From positions 310,001-374,000 of the forward strand of contig NZ_JALKAP010000003.1 in assembly GCF_023016045.1 (NCBI RefSeq): a stretch of 64,000 nucleotides of DNA. The letters are read 5' to 3'. The translations under genes were made by a program, and so were the position numbers. This document shows, one piece after another, positions 28,111 through 37,802 of the stretch. Position 1 is the stretch's first letter; every line of letters starts with the position of its first letter. Source of the DNA: Marinobacter sp. S6332 (GTDB taxonomy: Bacteria; Pseudomonadota; Gammaproteobacteria; Pseudomonadales; Oleiphilaceae). The notes under the pieces are model-generated. The model was given only the letters and a program-made list of their open reading frames with translations. It was not told the DNA's origin and did no database searches.

Positions 28111-29115
28111 TCAAGCCAGGCCCACCTTGCGCACCAGTTCCGCAGTGCGGTTGGCGTAACCCCACTCGTTGTCATACCAGGCATAGATCTTCACCTGAGT
28201 ACCGTTGATCACTATTGTGGACAGGGCATCGACGATGGACGAGCGCGGATCTGTTTTGTAATCGATGGATACCAGCGGACGTTCTTCGTAGCCCAGAATA
28301 TCCTTCAACTCACCCTCAGAGGCTTCTTTCAGAAGCTGGTTCACCGTGTCGCGATCGGTTGGCGTTTCCACCTCAAACACACAATCCGTCAGAGATGCGT
28401 TGGTGAGGGGAACACGCACTGCGTGGCCATCCAAACGTCCCTTAAGATCCGGGAATATTTCGATAATCGCAGTAGCAGAACCGGTACTGGTGGGAATCAG
28501 CGAGCTGCCGCACGCCCGTGCCCGCCGCAGGTCTTTGTGGGGCGCATCAACGATTGTCTGAGTGTTGGTCAGGCTGTGGATGGTGGTAATGGAGCCGTGC
28601 TTGATACCCAGCTTCTCGTGAATCACCTTAACCACTGGCGCCAAACAGTTAGTGGTGCACGACGCCGCTGTTACAATTCGATCCTTGGCCGGATCAAAAA
28701 TATCTTCATTCACACCCACAACAATGTTCTTCGCACTCGCTTCTTTCACCGGCGCGGTGACTACCACCCGTTTTACGCCTTGATCGAGGTAGCCCTGCAG
28801 CGCCGACACGGTTTTGTTAGCGCCGCTGGCTTCGATCACTATGTCGCAGCCGGACCAGTCCGTGTCACCGATGGCCTTGTTATGGGTAACCGCGATGCGC
28901 TTGCCGTCGATCACCATCTCATCGCCACTGGCGGAAGCCTCATGGCTCCAGATACCGTGAACACTGTCGAAGTTCAGCAGGTGCGCCAAAGTGTGGGTTT
29001 CTGCCCCGGGATCGTTAATGGCAACAAATTCCAGTTCCGGCCAGTCCCAGGCTGCCCTTAAAGCCAAGCGGCCAATACGGCCAAATCCATTAATGCCTAC
29101 TTTGATCTTGCTCAT
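28111..29115 (-). CDS. ArsJ-associated glyceraldehyde-3-phosphate dehydrogenase
   Basis: A 334-residue type I GAPDH. In ars operons this paralogue uses arsenate in place of phosphate to make unstable 1-arseno-3-phosphoglycerate for export by ArsJ. It has the Rossmann start [15 protein letters not shown], the active-site [10 protein letters not shown] (Cys153) and His179 in TTIHS. It lies between arsR and arsJ, 1 bp from arsJ and 36 bp from arsR. Its arsenic role rests on that context, since the sequence alone would also suit glycolysis. Confidence 0.93.
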   Translation of the reverse strand: MSKIKVGINGFGRIGRLALRAAWDWPELEFVAINDPGAETHTLAHLLNFDSVHGIWSHEASASGDEMVIDGKRIAVTHNKAIGDTDWSGCDIVIEASGANKTVSALQGYLDQGVKRVVVTAPVKEASAKNIVVGVNEDIFDPAKDRIVTAASCTTNCLAPVVKVIHEKLGIKHGSITTIHSLTNTQTIVDAPHKDLRRARACGSSLIPTSTGSATAIIEIFPDLKGRLDGHAVRVPLTNASLTDCVFEVETPTDRDTVNQLLKEASEGELKDILGYEERPLVSIDYKTDPRSSIVDALSTIVINGTQVKIYAWYDNEWGYANRTAELVRKVGLA

Positions 29116-29151
29116 AACTATCTCCTTGCGTGAAAGCCATCAGGCCAAGGA

Positions 29152-29547
29152 TCAGGGACACTGCATCGTCGGGCGATCGACAATGGCCTGAAGCTTCGCC
29201 AGAGGTGATTTAAGTACCGCCTCGTTATGTGCCGCCGTTTCGTCCAAAACTCGAAACACCCACGCAGGCAAAGTGGGGGGAATAGAATAGTAGATCCACT
29301 GCCCCCGGCGCTCTGTTGCCACCAACCCGGTGTCTCTCAGTATGGCCAGATGACGGCTGACTTTTGGCTGAGACACATCTAAGGCTTCTGTCAGTTCGCA
29401 GACACACAATTCTGCCCGGCGCCGAATCAGCAGCATACTGACCAGCCGCAATTCATCACTCAAAGCCTTAAACAGCACGATAGGGCTAATTTCTATGGGC
29501 TGCTGGCAAGTTTCTTGTGCGGGCAAGGCACCTTTTTTATCGATCAT
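29152..29547 (-). CDS. arsR: ArsR-family arsenic-responsive repressor
   Basis: A 131-residue winged-helix repressor. The DNA-binding region is VSQPKVSRHLAILRDTGLV. The metalloid-site helix carries ELCVCEL (Cys48, Cys50); at the position of the third Cys of E. coli ArsR (ELCVCDLC) there is Thr53. Cys14 and a Cys near the C-terminus (QCP) might complete the site. It is the first gene of arsR-gapdh-arsJ and divergent from arsH-acr3, so it probably controls both directions. Confidence 0.92.
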   Translation of the reverse strand: MIDKKGALPAQETCQQPIEISPIVLFKALSDELRLVSMLLIRRRAELCVCELTEALDVSQPKVSRHLAILRDTGLVATERRGQWIYYSIPPTLPAWVFRVLDETAAHNEAVLKSPLAKLQAIVDRPTMQCP

Positions 29548-29564
29548 GCAGTTAGCTCACACTC

Positions 29565-29597
29565 TTGAATATTCGATTATCCATATATATGATCAAG
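29565..29597. promoter_or_regulatory. Candidate ArsR operator between the divergent ars units
   Basis: AT-rich region with TTGA at one end and TCAA at the other (29566 to 29596), containing the palindromes GAATATTC (29567-29574) and CATATATATG (29582-29591). Its place midway between arsR and arsH suits a shared operator and promoter. The exact half-sites cannot be fixed by eye. Confidence 0.5.
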
Positions 29598-29681
29598 GCG
29601 ATATTAGGCAGGTAATGTTACAAAGTAAAGACACCAACCAGCCATTTCACTCATTGAAATTTTAGGATTTTCAGTCGCTCT

Positions 29682-30398
29682 ATGAAATCAACCGACCTGC
29701 CCAATATTGTCGCCGAACTGTTTCAGCCCCCCACCAGTGAGCAGCTATTTACTACCGAGGCGCCGGAACACGCACCTCGAATATTGCTTCTGTACGGCTC
29801 CTTGCGCGCTCGTTCTTTCAGCCGCCTTGCCGTTGAAGAGGCAGCTCGTTTGCTGGAGGCCATGGGCGCGGAAACTCGCATTTTTAACCCTCGCGGCCTG
29901 CCTCTAGCCGATGCCGAAGAAGCATCTCACCCGAAGGTTCAAGAGCTGAGAGAACTAGCCGAGTGGGCGGAAGGCATGGTGTGGTGCTCACCGGAACGCC
30001 ATGGTGCTATGACTGGCGTTATGAAAACCCAAATTGACTGGATTCCCCTGTCCATAGGGGCGGTTCGCCCCACTCAAGGCAAAACTCTGGCAGTGATGCA
30101 AGTGTGCGGCGGCTCCCAGTCGTTCAATGTAGTTAATCAACTGCGGGTTCTGGGGCGCTGGATGCGGATGCTGACCATTCCAAACCAATCATCAGTGCCT
30201 AAAGCGTTCATGGAATTTGACGACAATGACCGCATGAAACCTTCTGCCTACTACGACCGCATTGTGGATGTGATGGAAGAGCTGATGAAATTCACTCTAC
30301 TGACCCGCGACCGCAGTGACTACCTTACTAACCGCTATTCCGAGCGTAAGGAAAGCGCTGAAGAACTATCAAAGCGTGTTAACCAACGGTCTATCTGA
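29682..30398 (+). CDS. arsH: Arsenic resistance NADPH-dependent flavoprotein ArsH
   Basis: A 238-residue FMN reductase of the ArsH type, which oxidises toxic trivalent organoarsenicals to pentavalent forms. The flavodoxin-like phosphate loop is [13 protein letters not shown], followed by [20 protein letters not shown] and [16 protein letters not shown], all characteristic of ArsH. It starts the rightward unit and ends 9 bp before acr3. AGGA upstream is rather distant from the ATG. Confidence 0.94.
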   Translation: MKSTDLPNIVAELFQPPTSEQLFTTEAPEHAPRILLLYGSLRARSFSRLAVEEAARLLEAMGAETRIFNPRGLPLADAEEASHPKVQELRELAEWAEGMVWCSPERHGAMTGVMKTQIDWIPLSIGAVRPTQGKTLAVMQVCGGSQSFNVVNQLRVLGRWMRMLTIPNQSSVPKAFMEFDDNDRMKPSAYYDRIVDVMEELMKFTLLTRDRSDYLTNRYSERKESAEELSKRVNQRSI

Positions 30399-30407
30399 GA
30401 GTTAGCT

Positions 30408-31472
30408 ATGAGCCAAAACACCGAAGCGGAAAACACAAAAGCAGAAGGCATGGATCTATTCGGACGCTACCTGTCGGTATGGGTAGCTCTGGCCATTATC
30501 GCTGGTGTAGCACTGGGCCAGTTTGCGCCAGCAGTGCCTGAAACGCTGTCTCGCTTCGAATACGCACAGGTTTCTATCCCTATCGCTATCCTGATCTGGG
30601 CGATGATTTTCCCCATGATGGCGCAAATTGATTTCAGCGCCATTGTGGGAGTGAGAAAAGAACCGAAGGGTTTGGCCATTACCACCGTGGTGAACTGGCT
30701 GGTCAAACCTTTCACCATGTTCGCCATTGCGTGGTTCTTTCTGATGGTCGTATTTGAACCTTGGATCGCTCCGCAATTAGCCAGCGAATACCTCGCCGGC
30801 GCTATTCTTCTGGGCGCTGCGCCCTGCACCGCTATGGTGTTTGTGTGGAGTTACCTGACCAAAGGCGATGCGGCCTACACACTGGTGCAAGTATCCCTGA
30901 ACGACATCATTATGCTGTTTGCCTTCGCGCCTATTGTGGTTTTCCTGCTGGGTATTTCCGACATTCAGGTGCCCTGGGATACGGTGATCCTGTCGGTTGT
31001 GCTGTACATCGTGATCCCGCTGGCCGCAGGCTATCTCACCCGTCGCACATTAATTGCGCGCCGAGGCGAACAGTGGTACGACGAGGTATTCATGAAGCGG
31101 CTGCGGCCTATTACGCCAGCGGCGCTGATTGTCACTCTGGTGTTGCTGTTCGCCTTTCAGGGCGAGGTCATTCTGGAAAACCCGCTGCACATTGCGCTGA
31201 TTGCCGTACCACTGATCATCCAGACGGTGCTGATTTTCTTCATCGCCTACGGCTGGGCCAGACTATGGAATGTTCGCCACTGCATCGCCGCACCCGGCGC
31301 CATGATCGGTGCCAGTAATTTCTTTGAACTGGCAGTAGCCGCAGCCATTGCCCTGTTTGGCCTGCAATCCGGAGCGGCATTGGCGACAGTCGTTGGGGTG
31401 CTGGTGGAGGTGCCTTTGATGCTGGTTCTCGTAAGAATTGCCAATAACACCCGCAACAAATTTCCAACCTGA
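30408..31472 (+). CDS. acr3: Arsenite efflux transporter ACR3
   Basis: A 354-residue, ten-helix permease of the BART superfamily that exports arsenite using the proton motive force. The essential Cys is Cys140 in LGAAPCTAMVFVWS. Other family stretches are LIWAMIFPMMAQIDFS and AAPGAMIGASNFFELAVA. It follows arsH by 9 bp. There is no arsenate reductase gene beside it, so arsenite must come from elsewhere in the genome or from the environment. Confidence 0.95.
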   Translation: MSQNTEAENTKAEGMDLFGRYLSVWVALAIIAGVALGQFAPAVPETLSRFEYAQVSIPIAILIWAMIFPMMAQIDFSAIVGVRKEPKGLAITTVVNWLVKPFTMFAIAWFFLMVVFEPWIAPQLASEYLAGAILLGAAPCTAMVFVWSYLTKGDAAYTLVQVSLNDIIMLFAFAPIVVFLLGISDIQVPWDTVILSVVLYIVIPLAAGYLTRRTLIARRGEQWYDEVFMKRLRPITPAALIVTLVLLFAFQGEVILENPLHIALIAVPLIIQTVLIFFIAYGWARLWNVRHCIAAPGAMIGASNFFELAVAAAIALFGLQSGAALATVVGVLVEVPLMLVLVRIANNTRNKFPT

Positions 31473-31616
31473 CGGCTCTGGGCTGCCCCGGGCGCGATCT
31501 AAGCGCATTACATCCGGGGCTTGAGATCTGTTCAGTGAACTAGCACCCTGCTAATATCCCGACCACCTTTTCTTTCCCACGAACTTTGCACCTCTGACCC
31601 GAACGGAACCCTCAGA

Positions 31617-32414
31617 ATGGATTTTCTTCAGGCTTTGTTCCTTGGCCTCCTTCAGGGACTGACCGAATTCCTGCCCATTTCCAGCTCTGCGCACCTTATT
31701 CTTGTGCCCGCATTTTTCGACTGGGTGGATCAAGGTGTAGCTTTCGATCTTGCGGTGCATGTAGGCACCCTGTTGGCCGTGGTGCTCTACTTCCGCGCCG
31801 ATGTATTCAGCATCGCCCGGGACGGCCTTATTTCCATCAGCCGTCGCCGCGTCGTTGGCCAAGGCGCCTTGGCCCTTTATTTGGTAATAGGCACCATACC
31901 GGCAGGCCTCGCAGGTCTCGCATTACTGGACATTATCGATAACGAACTGCGCGCCGTGGAAATCATCTTCGCGACTACACTGTTCTTCGGCCTGTTGCTC
32001 GGCGTTGCAGATTGGATGCCCAAACGCCAACGCTCTCTGGACAGCCTCAATTGGAAAGATGCACTACTGGTAGGTATTGCTCAGGCCATCGCACTTGTTC
32101 CCGGCACCTCCAGATCCGGTATTACCATCACTGCAGGCCTGTTTCTGGGCATGAGCCGGGAAACCGCCTCCCGCTTCTCCTTCCTGTTGGCCATTCCGAT
32201 TACCGCGCTGGCCTCTGCGGTTAAGCTGCTGGAAGTTGCGACTGCGGATATAGCGGTAGATTGGAGTGCGTTTCTGGTAGGTGGTGTTACATCCTTCATT
32301 ATTGCCATCACCGCCATCCATTTCTTCCTGAAATGGCTCAACAAAGTGGGCATGTGGCCTTATGTTGTCTACAGGGTTATTTTGGCAGGGGTTATTTACG
32401 CAGTTCTTATGTAG
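31617..32414 (+). CDS. uppP: Undecaprenyl-diphosphatase UppP (BacA)
   Basis: A 265-residue membrane phosphatase that recycles undecaprenyl diphosphate to the monophosphate carrier for cell-wall synthesis, giving bacitracin tolerance. The active-site segments are LLQGLTEFLPISSSAHL, with its Glu pair region and Ser, and VPGTSRSGITI, with the catalytic Arg. It has about eight helices. It stands alone and converges with uvrD across a long hairpin repeat. Confidence 0.95.
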   Translation: MDFLQALFLGLLQGLTEFLPISSSAHLILVPAFFDWVDQGVAFDLAVHVGTLLAVVLYFRADVFSIARDGLISISRRRVVGQGALALYLVIGTIPAGLAGLALLDIIDNELRAVEIIFATTLFFGLLLGVADWMPKRQRSLDSLNWKDALLVGIAQAIALVPGTSRSGITITAGLFLGMSRETASRFSFLLAIPITALASAVKLLEVATADIAVDWSAFLVGGVTSFIIAITAIHFFLKWLNKVGMWPYVVYRVILAGVIYAVLM

Positions 32415-32443
32415 CGGCTATCTGGCTCAGTACAAGAAGCACA

Positions 32444-32549
32444 AGCAGGGGGAAGGCTTTTCAAAACACGCTCCTTGCGGCACATCCATGTGGCGCTTGG
32501 GCTCCGCCATCCATGGCTCCGCACAGTTTTGAAAAGCCTTCCCCCTGCT
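32444..32549. repeat. Long hairpin repeat, copy A (conserved core, variable arms)
   Basis: A perfect 24-bp inverted repeat (32444-32467 with 32526-32549) encloses a 58-bp loop. On the minus strand the loop contains a 25-bp core (32500-32524, starting GTGCGGAGCC and ending GGCGGAGCC) identical to the core of copy B at 49040-49064. The outer arms differ from copy B but share the inner pattern CTTTYCAAAAY. Here it lies between convergent uppP and uvrD, where it could act as a bidirectional terminator, though there is no classic T run after the stem. Confidence 0.85.
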
Positions 32550-32567
32550 CGCACTCCCCGGTAATAG

Positions 32568-34733
32568 TTAGCAGGCCTCCAGAGGCGCATAGGCCAGCAC
32601 CAACCACTTGGCACCTTCGTCGAAATTCACCTGCACCCTAGTGTGGTGACCACTGCCTTCAGCGTTCATCACAACCCCTTCTCCGAACTTGGGATGCCGA
32701 ACACGCTGCCCTAGGCTGAATCCGGATTCCTTGGCAGAATCCTGACTGAACATTCCTTCATTGGGACGATCCATCATAGCCGGGCGGGTCACCGTGTTAC
32801 GTAACCGCACTTCTTGCAGGCAATCACCGGGAATTTCCCGCACAAAACGGGAAAGTGCATTGAACTTTTCTTGCCCATAAAGACGACGGGATTCGGCGTA
32901 AGTAATCACCAGTTTTTTCATGGCTCGGGTGATACCCACATAGGCCAGTCGCCGCTCCTCCTCCATACGCCCCGGCTCTTCCAGAGACATGCTGTGGGGA
33001 AATAGCCCTTCTTCAACCCCGGCAAGAAATACCAGTGGGAACTCCAAGCCCTTGGCGGAATGCAGGGTCATCAACTGCACGCTATCTTCGTGATCACCCG
33101 CCTGAGACTCACCAGCATCCAGTGCTGCCTGAGCAATGAATTCCGAGAGCGGATCTACACCCTCTTCCACCTCAAAATCGGCTAAGGCGTTGACCAGCTC
33201 CTCTAGGTTCTCAACCCGAGCCTGGCCCTTTTCGCCCTTCTCGCTGGCGTGGTAGTCCTTCAGCCCGCTGGCTTCAATGGTCTGTTTCATCAGGCCGTGA
33301 AGCGATGCTTCCTCGGCCATAACGGACAGCTCTTCAATAACACCAATAAATTTTTGTAAGCCAGTTTTCGCCCGACCTTTAACCTGTTCAGCCTCCAGCA
33401 GGCGCTCTGCGGATTCCCATAGCGATACGCTTTGGTTGGTTGCGTATTCACGCAGTTCCGCCAGGCTTTTAGCGCCGATACCTCGGGTTGGCACGTTCAC
33501 CACCCGCTCGAACGCGGCGTCGTCTCGGCGATAATGTACCAGACGCAAATAGGCCAAAGCGTTGCGGATTTCCTGACGATCATAGAAGCGAAGGCCGCCA
33601 TACACGCGGTACGGGATGCCTTGGCGCATCAAGGATTCTTCCAGCACACGGGACTGGGCGTTGGAGCGGTAAAGGATAGCGGATTCGCTGCGCAAATTAC
33701 CCTCACTTACCCAGCTGGAGATGCTGTCGGCAATGTAATTGGCTTCGTCCTGTTCATTGAACGCGGCATACAAGCTGATGGGCTCGCCTTCTACGCCATC
33801 GGTCCAGAGCTCCTTGCCTAACCGGCCTTGATTATTAGCAATGACCGAGTTAGCAGCTTTCAGAATCAACTGTGTGGAGCGGTAGTTTTGTTCTAGCCGA
33901 ACCAACCGAGCATTGGGAAAGTCTCGCTGGTACTGCTGGATATTCTCGATTTTGGCGCCGCGCCAACCGTAGATGGACTGGTCGTCATCACCTACCACTG
34001 TTAAGGGAACACGGTTGCCCGCCAAAACCTGCAGCCATGCGTACTGGATGGTGTTGGTATCTTGGAACTCGTCAACGAGAATATGCTGGAAACGCTGTTG
34101 GTAGTGGGCCAGTAGTTCCGGCCGATGCAGCCAAAGTTCGTGGGAGCGCAAAAGCAGCTCGCCAAAATCTACCAGCCCGCTTTGTTGGCACAGTTCTTCA
34201 TAGCGGCGATACACCTTCAACATGGTGGAGGTAAAATGGTCCCCCGGATTTTCCTGAATATGGTCGGCCCGCAAGCCCTCGTCTTTCTGACTGCTGATAA
34301 ACCACTGGGCCTGTTTGGGCGGGAACGTGCTCTCGTCAATCTGCGCTTCACGCATTACTCGCTTAACCATGCGCAGTTGATCGTCGCTATCCAGCACCTG
34401 AAAGTTCTCTGGCAGCCCGGCATCCTTCGAATGTGCCCGAAGCAGGCGGTGGGCAATACCGTGGAAGGTGCCAAACCAAAGGCCCCGAGACGGGATGTTC
34501 ATCATCTCTTCGATGCGGTAACGCATTTCTTTGGCGGCTTTGTTGGTGAAGGTGACCGCCAAAATGCCCGTCGGTGGAACCCGATCCACCTGCATCAACC
34601 ACGCAATCCTATGCACCAGCACCCGAGTTTTTCCACTCCCGGCACCGGCCAGCACTAACAAATGGTCGTTCTGTGCTGTGACTGCCTCACGCTGGGCATT
34701 ATTCAGGGAATCGATAATGTGAGAGACATCCAT
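32568..34733 (-). CDS. uvrD: DNA helicase II UvrD
   Basis: A 721-residue SF1A 3'-5' helicase of nucleotide excision and mismatch repair, matching E. coli UvrD (720) from the first residues (MDVSHIIDSLNNAQREAV). Motifs: LAGAGSGKT (Walker A, 30-36), ILVDEFQDTN, VVGDDDQSIYGWRGA, LMTLHSAKGLEFP and RRLAYVGITRAMKKL. The C-terminal RNA-polymerase-binding Tudor-like segment GQRVRHPKFGEGVV is present. The ATG at 34733 matches E. coli; the frame is open 66 bp further upstream. Confidence 0.96.
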   Translation of the reverse strand: MDVSHIIDSLNNAQREAVTAQNDHLLVLAGAGSGKTRVLVHRIAWLMQVDRVPPTGILAVTFTNKAAKEMRYRIEEMMNIPSRGLWFGTFHGIAHRLLRAHSKDAGLPENFQVLDSDDQLRMVKRVMREAQIDESTFPPKQAQWFISSQKDEGLRADHIQENPGDHFTSTMLKVYRRYEELCQQSGLVDFGELLLRSHELWLHRPELLAHYQQRFQHILVDEFQDTNTIQYAWLQVLAGNRVPLTVVGDDDQSIYGWRGAKIENIQQYQRDFPNARLVRLEQNYRSTQLILKAANSVIANNQGRLGKELWTDGVEGEPISLYAAFNEQDEANYIADSISSWVSEGNLRSESAILYRSNAQSRVLEESLMRQGIPYRVYGGLRFYDRQEIRNALAYLRLVHYRRDDAAFERVVNVPTRGIGAKSLAELREYATNQSVSLWESAERLLEAEQVKGRAKTGLQKFIGVIEELSVMAEEASLHGLMKQTIEASGLKDYHASEKGEKGQARVENLEELVNALADFEVEEGVDPLSEFIAQAALDAGESQAGDHEDSVQLMTLHSAKGLEFPLVFLAGVEEGLFPHSMSLEEPGRMEEERRLAYVGITRAMKKLVITYAESRRLYGQEKFNALSRFVREIPGDCLQEVRLRNTVTRPAMMDRPNEGMFSQDSAKESGFSLGQRVRHPKFGEGVVMNAEGSGHHTRVQVNFDEGAKWLVLAYAPLEAC

Positions 34734-34826
34734 GGGGGAGATCGCTGTAGTCCGGTGAATTAGGAGTTCAGGCTGCGGATTATAACAACTCGGCGCCAAA
34801 CCTGCGCTGATGCGTACATTTCACTA

Positions 34827-34853
34827 TCAAGTTCCGCCCACATTGGCCGACAA
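34827..34853 (+). promoter_or_regulatory. Sigma-28 (FliA) promoter of the chemoreceptor unit
   Basis: TCAAGTTC, an 11-bp spacer, then GCCGACAA, compared with the FliA consensus TAAAGTTT-N11-GCCGATAA: 6 of 8 and 7 of 8 matches with the exact spacer. It lies about 100 bp before the chemoreceptor start codon and points toward it. Class-3 flagellar/chemotaxis genes are the usual FliA targets. Confidence 0.72.
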
Positions 34854-34951
34854 CACAAAATAACAGTACGAAACACAATCAGCATTTCGTCTAACAATAG
34901 CAACCTATATGCTTGCCCGGCGCACTTGGGTTGTCCCATCAGGAAGAGACT

Positions 34952-36565
34952 ATGTTGTCAGCACTTAAAATTTCTCAAAAGCTTGGTCTACTTGTCAGCA
35001 TTGCCATTCTCGCTTTTCTGATCAGTCAGGGCTTTGCCTTTATGACCGAGCGCTCCAACTCTGAACGCCTGAGTGAAGTAAAAGATCGCCTTTACCCAAC
35101 ATTGGAACTGACCACAATTAATGAAGGTCAGCTAAAGTTGATGGAGCAGCAAATCAGTGGCTCAGTAACCACGGGGGACGACCAACAGCTGAAATCAACC
35201 CAAGCTTATCGCGACACCATCACAACCAACCTGAACAAAATCGCAGAGTTGAACCCCAACCAGACTGACACCGCCCGGAAGCTAAGCCGGGATCTGGACA
35301 GCTATTACAGCAATGCCACCCGCATAGCGACCACGATTATTGATGGGACTGCCGACTTTAGCCGTATCGGCGATGATGCTGCGCGCAACGCCGAGCGTCT
35401 GGAGCAGCTGCAAGCCGGGCTGAACACAATGCTGGAAACCAATCGCGGCCAATTTCAAGATGCTATTTCTGAAACCGTTGAAGCCTCAAGTCAGGCACAA
35501 ACGTTGGCTCTGACTATTCTCGTAGTTACGGTGATCGTACTGATCGCAATCAGCTTGGTGATCGGGCGTTCCATATCTTCCAGTCTTACTCAAATTATTG
35601 ACTCGCTTAAAAATATGGCCTCTGGCGAAGGCGACCTAACCCAGCGCTTAAATTACGAAGGTCGGGATGAGCTCCGTGAGTTGGTTAACCAATTCAACCT
35701 GTTCGTTGCCAAGCTGCATAACTCCTTTGCCACCATCAGCGATGATGTGAAGGGTCTCAATACCGCCAGCGGGCATTTAACTGACGCTAGCCGGGCCAAC
35801 CTCGAACGCATTAGCAGCCAAGCGCAAGCCATCTCATCTACACGTAACTCGGTCGATGAACTGGTGAAGAGTGTTGAAGAAGTCGCCGGGTTTGCCTCCA
35901 GTGCATCCGACCAGACTCAAGATGCGGCACGCTTTGCCCAGTCGGGGCAGGAGAAGGTCCAGAATAACGTCGCAACCATCCGCGAGCTGGTAAACGAAAT
36001 TGAGAATACGGCAGGTTTGGTGAACCAGTTTGATGAGTTCTCCGCGCGGGTCGGCGGCTTACTCGATACCATTCAAACCGTCGCAGAGCAAACCAACCTG
36101 TTGGCCTTGAATGCTGCCATTGAAGCAGCCCGTGCGGGTGAGCATGGTCGCGGCTTCGCAGTGGTCGCCGATGAAGTACGGGGGCTCGCCGTGCGCACAC
36201 ACAAAGCAACCGAAGAAATTCAGGGTGTCATTTCAGAGCTTTCCAAGCTTTCTTCCTCAGCAGTTACCTCCATGAAATCCAGCGTAAGCAAGGCTCATGA
36301 AGGTGTTGAAGCGACTACCGAATCCGGCGAAATACTTTCCCGAATTCTGCAGAACGTGCAGCAGATCAGTGAGTTGAACGAACAGATTGCTGCCGCGACT
36401 TACGAACAAAGCACTACATTTAATGAAGTAACCACATACATGACGGATATGCACCGGAACGCCGAGGCAGTCATGGAAAGCACCGATGAGCTGGATAACG
36501 TCAGTCGCGATATCCAGAGCGTCAGCAATGGTCTTCAGACTGTTGCCAGCCAGTTCCGCGTGTAA
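34952..36565 (+). CDS. Methyl-accepting chemotaxis protein
   Basis: A 537-residue chemoreceptor. TM1 is at about residues 8-28, a helical periplasmic sensor of about 150 residues follows, then TM2 (about 185-207), a HAMP domain ([14 protein letters not shown] through the GEGDLTQRL region) and the signalling coiled coil with hairpin tip [20 protein letters not shown]. No CheB/CheR-tethering pentapeptide is seen at the C-terminus. AGGAAGAG precedes the ATG at 34952. A FliA promoter lies upstream and a porin gene follows 32 bp downstream. The ligand is unknown. Confidence 0.93.
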   Translation: MLSALKISQKLGLLVSIAILAFLISQGFAFMTERSNSERLSEVKDRLYPTLELTTINEGQLKLMEQQISGSVTTGDDQQLKSTQAYRDTITTNLNKIAELNPNQTDTARKLSRDLDSYYSNATRIATTIIDGTADFSRIGDDAARNAERLEQLQAGLNTMLETNRGQFQDAISETVEASSQAQTLALTILVVTVIVLIAISLVIGRSISSSLTQIIDSLKNMASGEGDLTQRLNYEGRDELRELVNQFNLFVAKLHNSFATISDDVKGLNTASGHLTDASRANLERISSQAQAISSTRNSVDELVKSVEEVAGFASSASDQTQDAARFAQSGQEKVQNNVATIRELVNEIENTAGLVNQFDEFSARVGGLLDTIQTVAEQTNLLALNAAIEAARAGEHGRGFAVVADEVRGLAVRTHKATEEIQGVISELSKLSSSAVTSMKSSVSKAHEGVEATTESGEILSRILQNVQQISELNEQIAAATYEQSTTFNEVTTYMTDMHRNAEAVMESTDELDNVSRDIQSVSNGLQTVASQFRV

Positions 36566-36597
36566 ATCAACCACGAAAGCGTACGGATAGAAAACCT

Positions 36598-37791
36598 ATG
36601 AAAAGATTGCTACATCTCGCGCCACTGGCCTTAGCCATTGCGGCGAGCTCCGCTTCTGCCCAAAGCACCGAAGACACATTAGCCAACATGCAGCAGCAAC
36701 TCAATTCCATGCAACAGCAGTTGAACGCTGCCAAAAATGATCGCGTACGTTTCAACGGTTTCTTCAGCACGGGCGTAGCACGGGCGAGCAACGATGCTGG
36801 TTACGCGGGCATCACTGAAAAAACAAACGTGGCTGACCTTAGCTTGCTGGCACTGCAAGGCACGTTTGATGTAACTGAAAAGAGCCAAGCGGTTCTTCAA
36901 CTGGTCGGCCGTGGTGCTGATGACTGGGAGCCACAGGTAGAGTGGGCGTACCTAAGCCACCGTCCTACCAATAACTTGCAGTTGCGAGCGGGTAAAATGC
37001 GCATCCCGTTCTTCATGTACTCCGACTCCCTTGAAGTTGGCTACGCTCAGCCCTGGGCACGCCCACCTCAAAGCGTTTACGGCCCCATTGCGATTACCAG
37101 TTATGTTGGCGCCGACGCTACGTATAACTTCAATTTCGATGACTCATCGCTCACAGTAACCGGCTTCACCGGCTTCACCGACGAAGACGGCAACTCCGGT
37201 GATGTGCAACTACGTAACATTGGTGGTGTTAACCTGACATGGACTGACTATGTCTGGACAGTACGTGCCGTGGCAGCGACCTCCGAAGTTACAGTTGATG
37301 CAACTCGCCTGAAAGCACTGGTTCCGCCAGGTATTACAGTTGATAGCCAATTGGCGAATCGTGACCGAGGCAGTTTCTACGGCATCGGCGCAAGCTACGA
37401 CGACGGCAGCTGGCAGATTATCTCGGAAGTCACCCGCGCCGAAGTAGATGGCAAGTTCGCCGATACCGATTCCGCTTACCTGTCTATTGGCCACCGTTTT
37501 GGCAGCTGGACGCCGTACATCGCCGCAGGCTGGACAGAAAGCATGGATGATGACGAGCGCGCTGGTGCGTTTATTCCAGGCGCGGTCCCTGAGTCAATCC
37601 TGAACTATCAGCGCACGGATTACAGTATCGGCACCCGTTGGGATATCACCCCTGGGGTCGCGATCAAGGCAGACGTAACGCACGTTCGCGGGCTTGATAA
37701 GGGTTATGGCAATCTGAACACCACATATATGCTCTCAAACGATACTGAAAGCACCAACGTCTACACCCTTAAACTCGACTCGGCGTTTTAA
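36598..37791 (+). CDS. Outer-membrane porin-like protein with N-terminal coiled coil
   Basis: A 397-residue secreted protein. A signal peptide (about 21 residues, ending ASA) is followed by a short Gln-rich coiled coil (LANMQQQLNSMQQQLNAAK) and then a beta-barrel with many aromatic-ended strands and a C-terminal Phe. The coiled coil plus barrel layout resembles trimeric porins of the OprP/OprO or Shewanella phosphate-porin kind. It starts 32 bp after the chemoreceptor and ends 11 bp before the small PstS-like gene, so all three are likely one transcript. Substrate unknown. Confidence 0.82.
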   Translation: MKRLLHLAPLALAIAASSASAQSTEDTLANMQQQLNSMQQQLNAAKNDRVRFNGFFSTGVARASNDAGYAGITEKTNVADLSLLALQGTFDVTEKSQAVLQLVGRGADDWEPQVEWAYLSHRPTNNLQLRAGKMRIPFFMYSDSLEVGYAQPWARPPQSVYGPIAITSYVGADATYNFNFDDSSLTVTGFTGFTDEDGNSGDVQLRNIGGVNLTWTDYVWTVRAVAATSEVTVDATRLKALVPPGITVDSQLANRDRGSFYGIGASYDDGSWQIISEVTRAEVDGKFADTDSAYLSIGHRFGSWTPYIAAGWTESMDDDERAGAFIPGAVPESILNYQRTDYSIGTRWDITPGVAIKADVTHVRGLDKGYGNLNTTYMLSNDTESTNVYTLKLDSAF

Positions 37792-37802
37792 CGGAGGCCT
37801 CC

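Noticed and set aside
28096..29061. Long plus-strand open frame of about 320 codons opposite gapdh
   Set aside because: It is the antisense of a clear GAPDH gene; the protein has no recognisable domain and its length follows from the codon bias of the real gene.
32444..32549. Integron attC site as an explanation of the hairpin repeat
   Set aside because: The arms are perfectly paired along 24 bp and lack the attC R and L box core sites with bulged bases; no cassette genes surround it.
34734..34826. Pho box before the chemoreceptor-porin-PstS-like unit
   Set aside because: No CTGTCA-type repeat is present; the only convincing promoter is the FliA-type one at 34827-34853.
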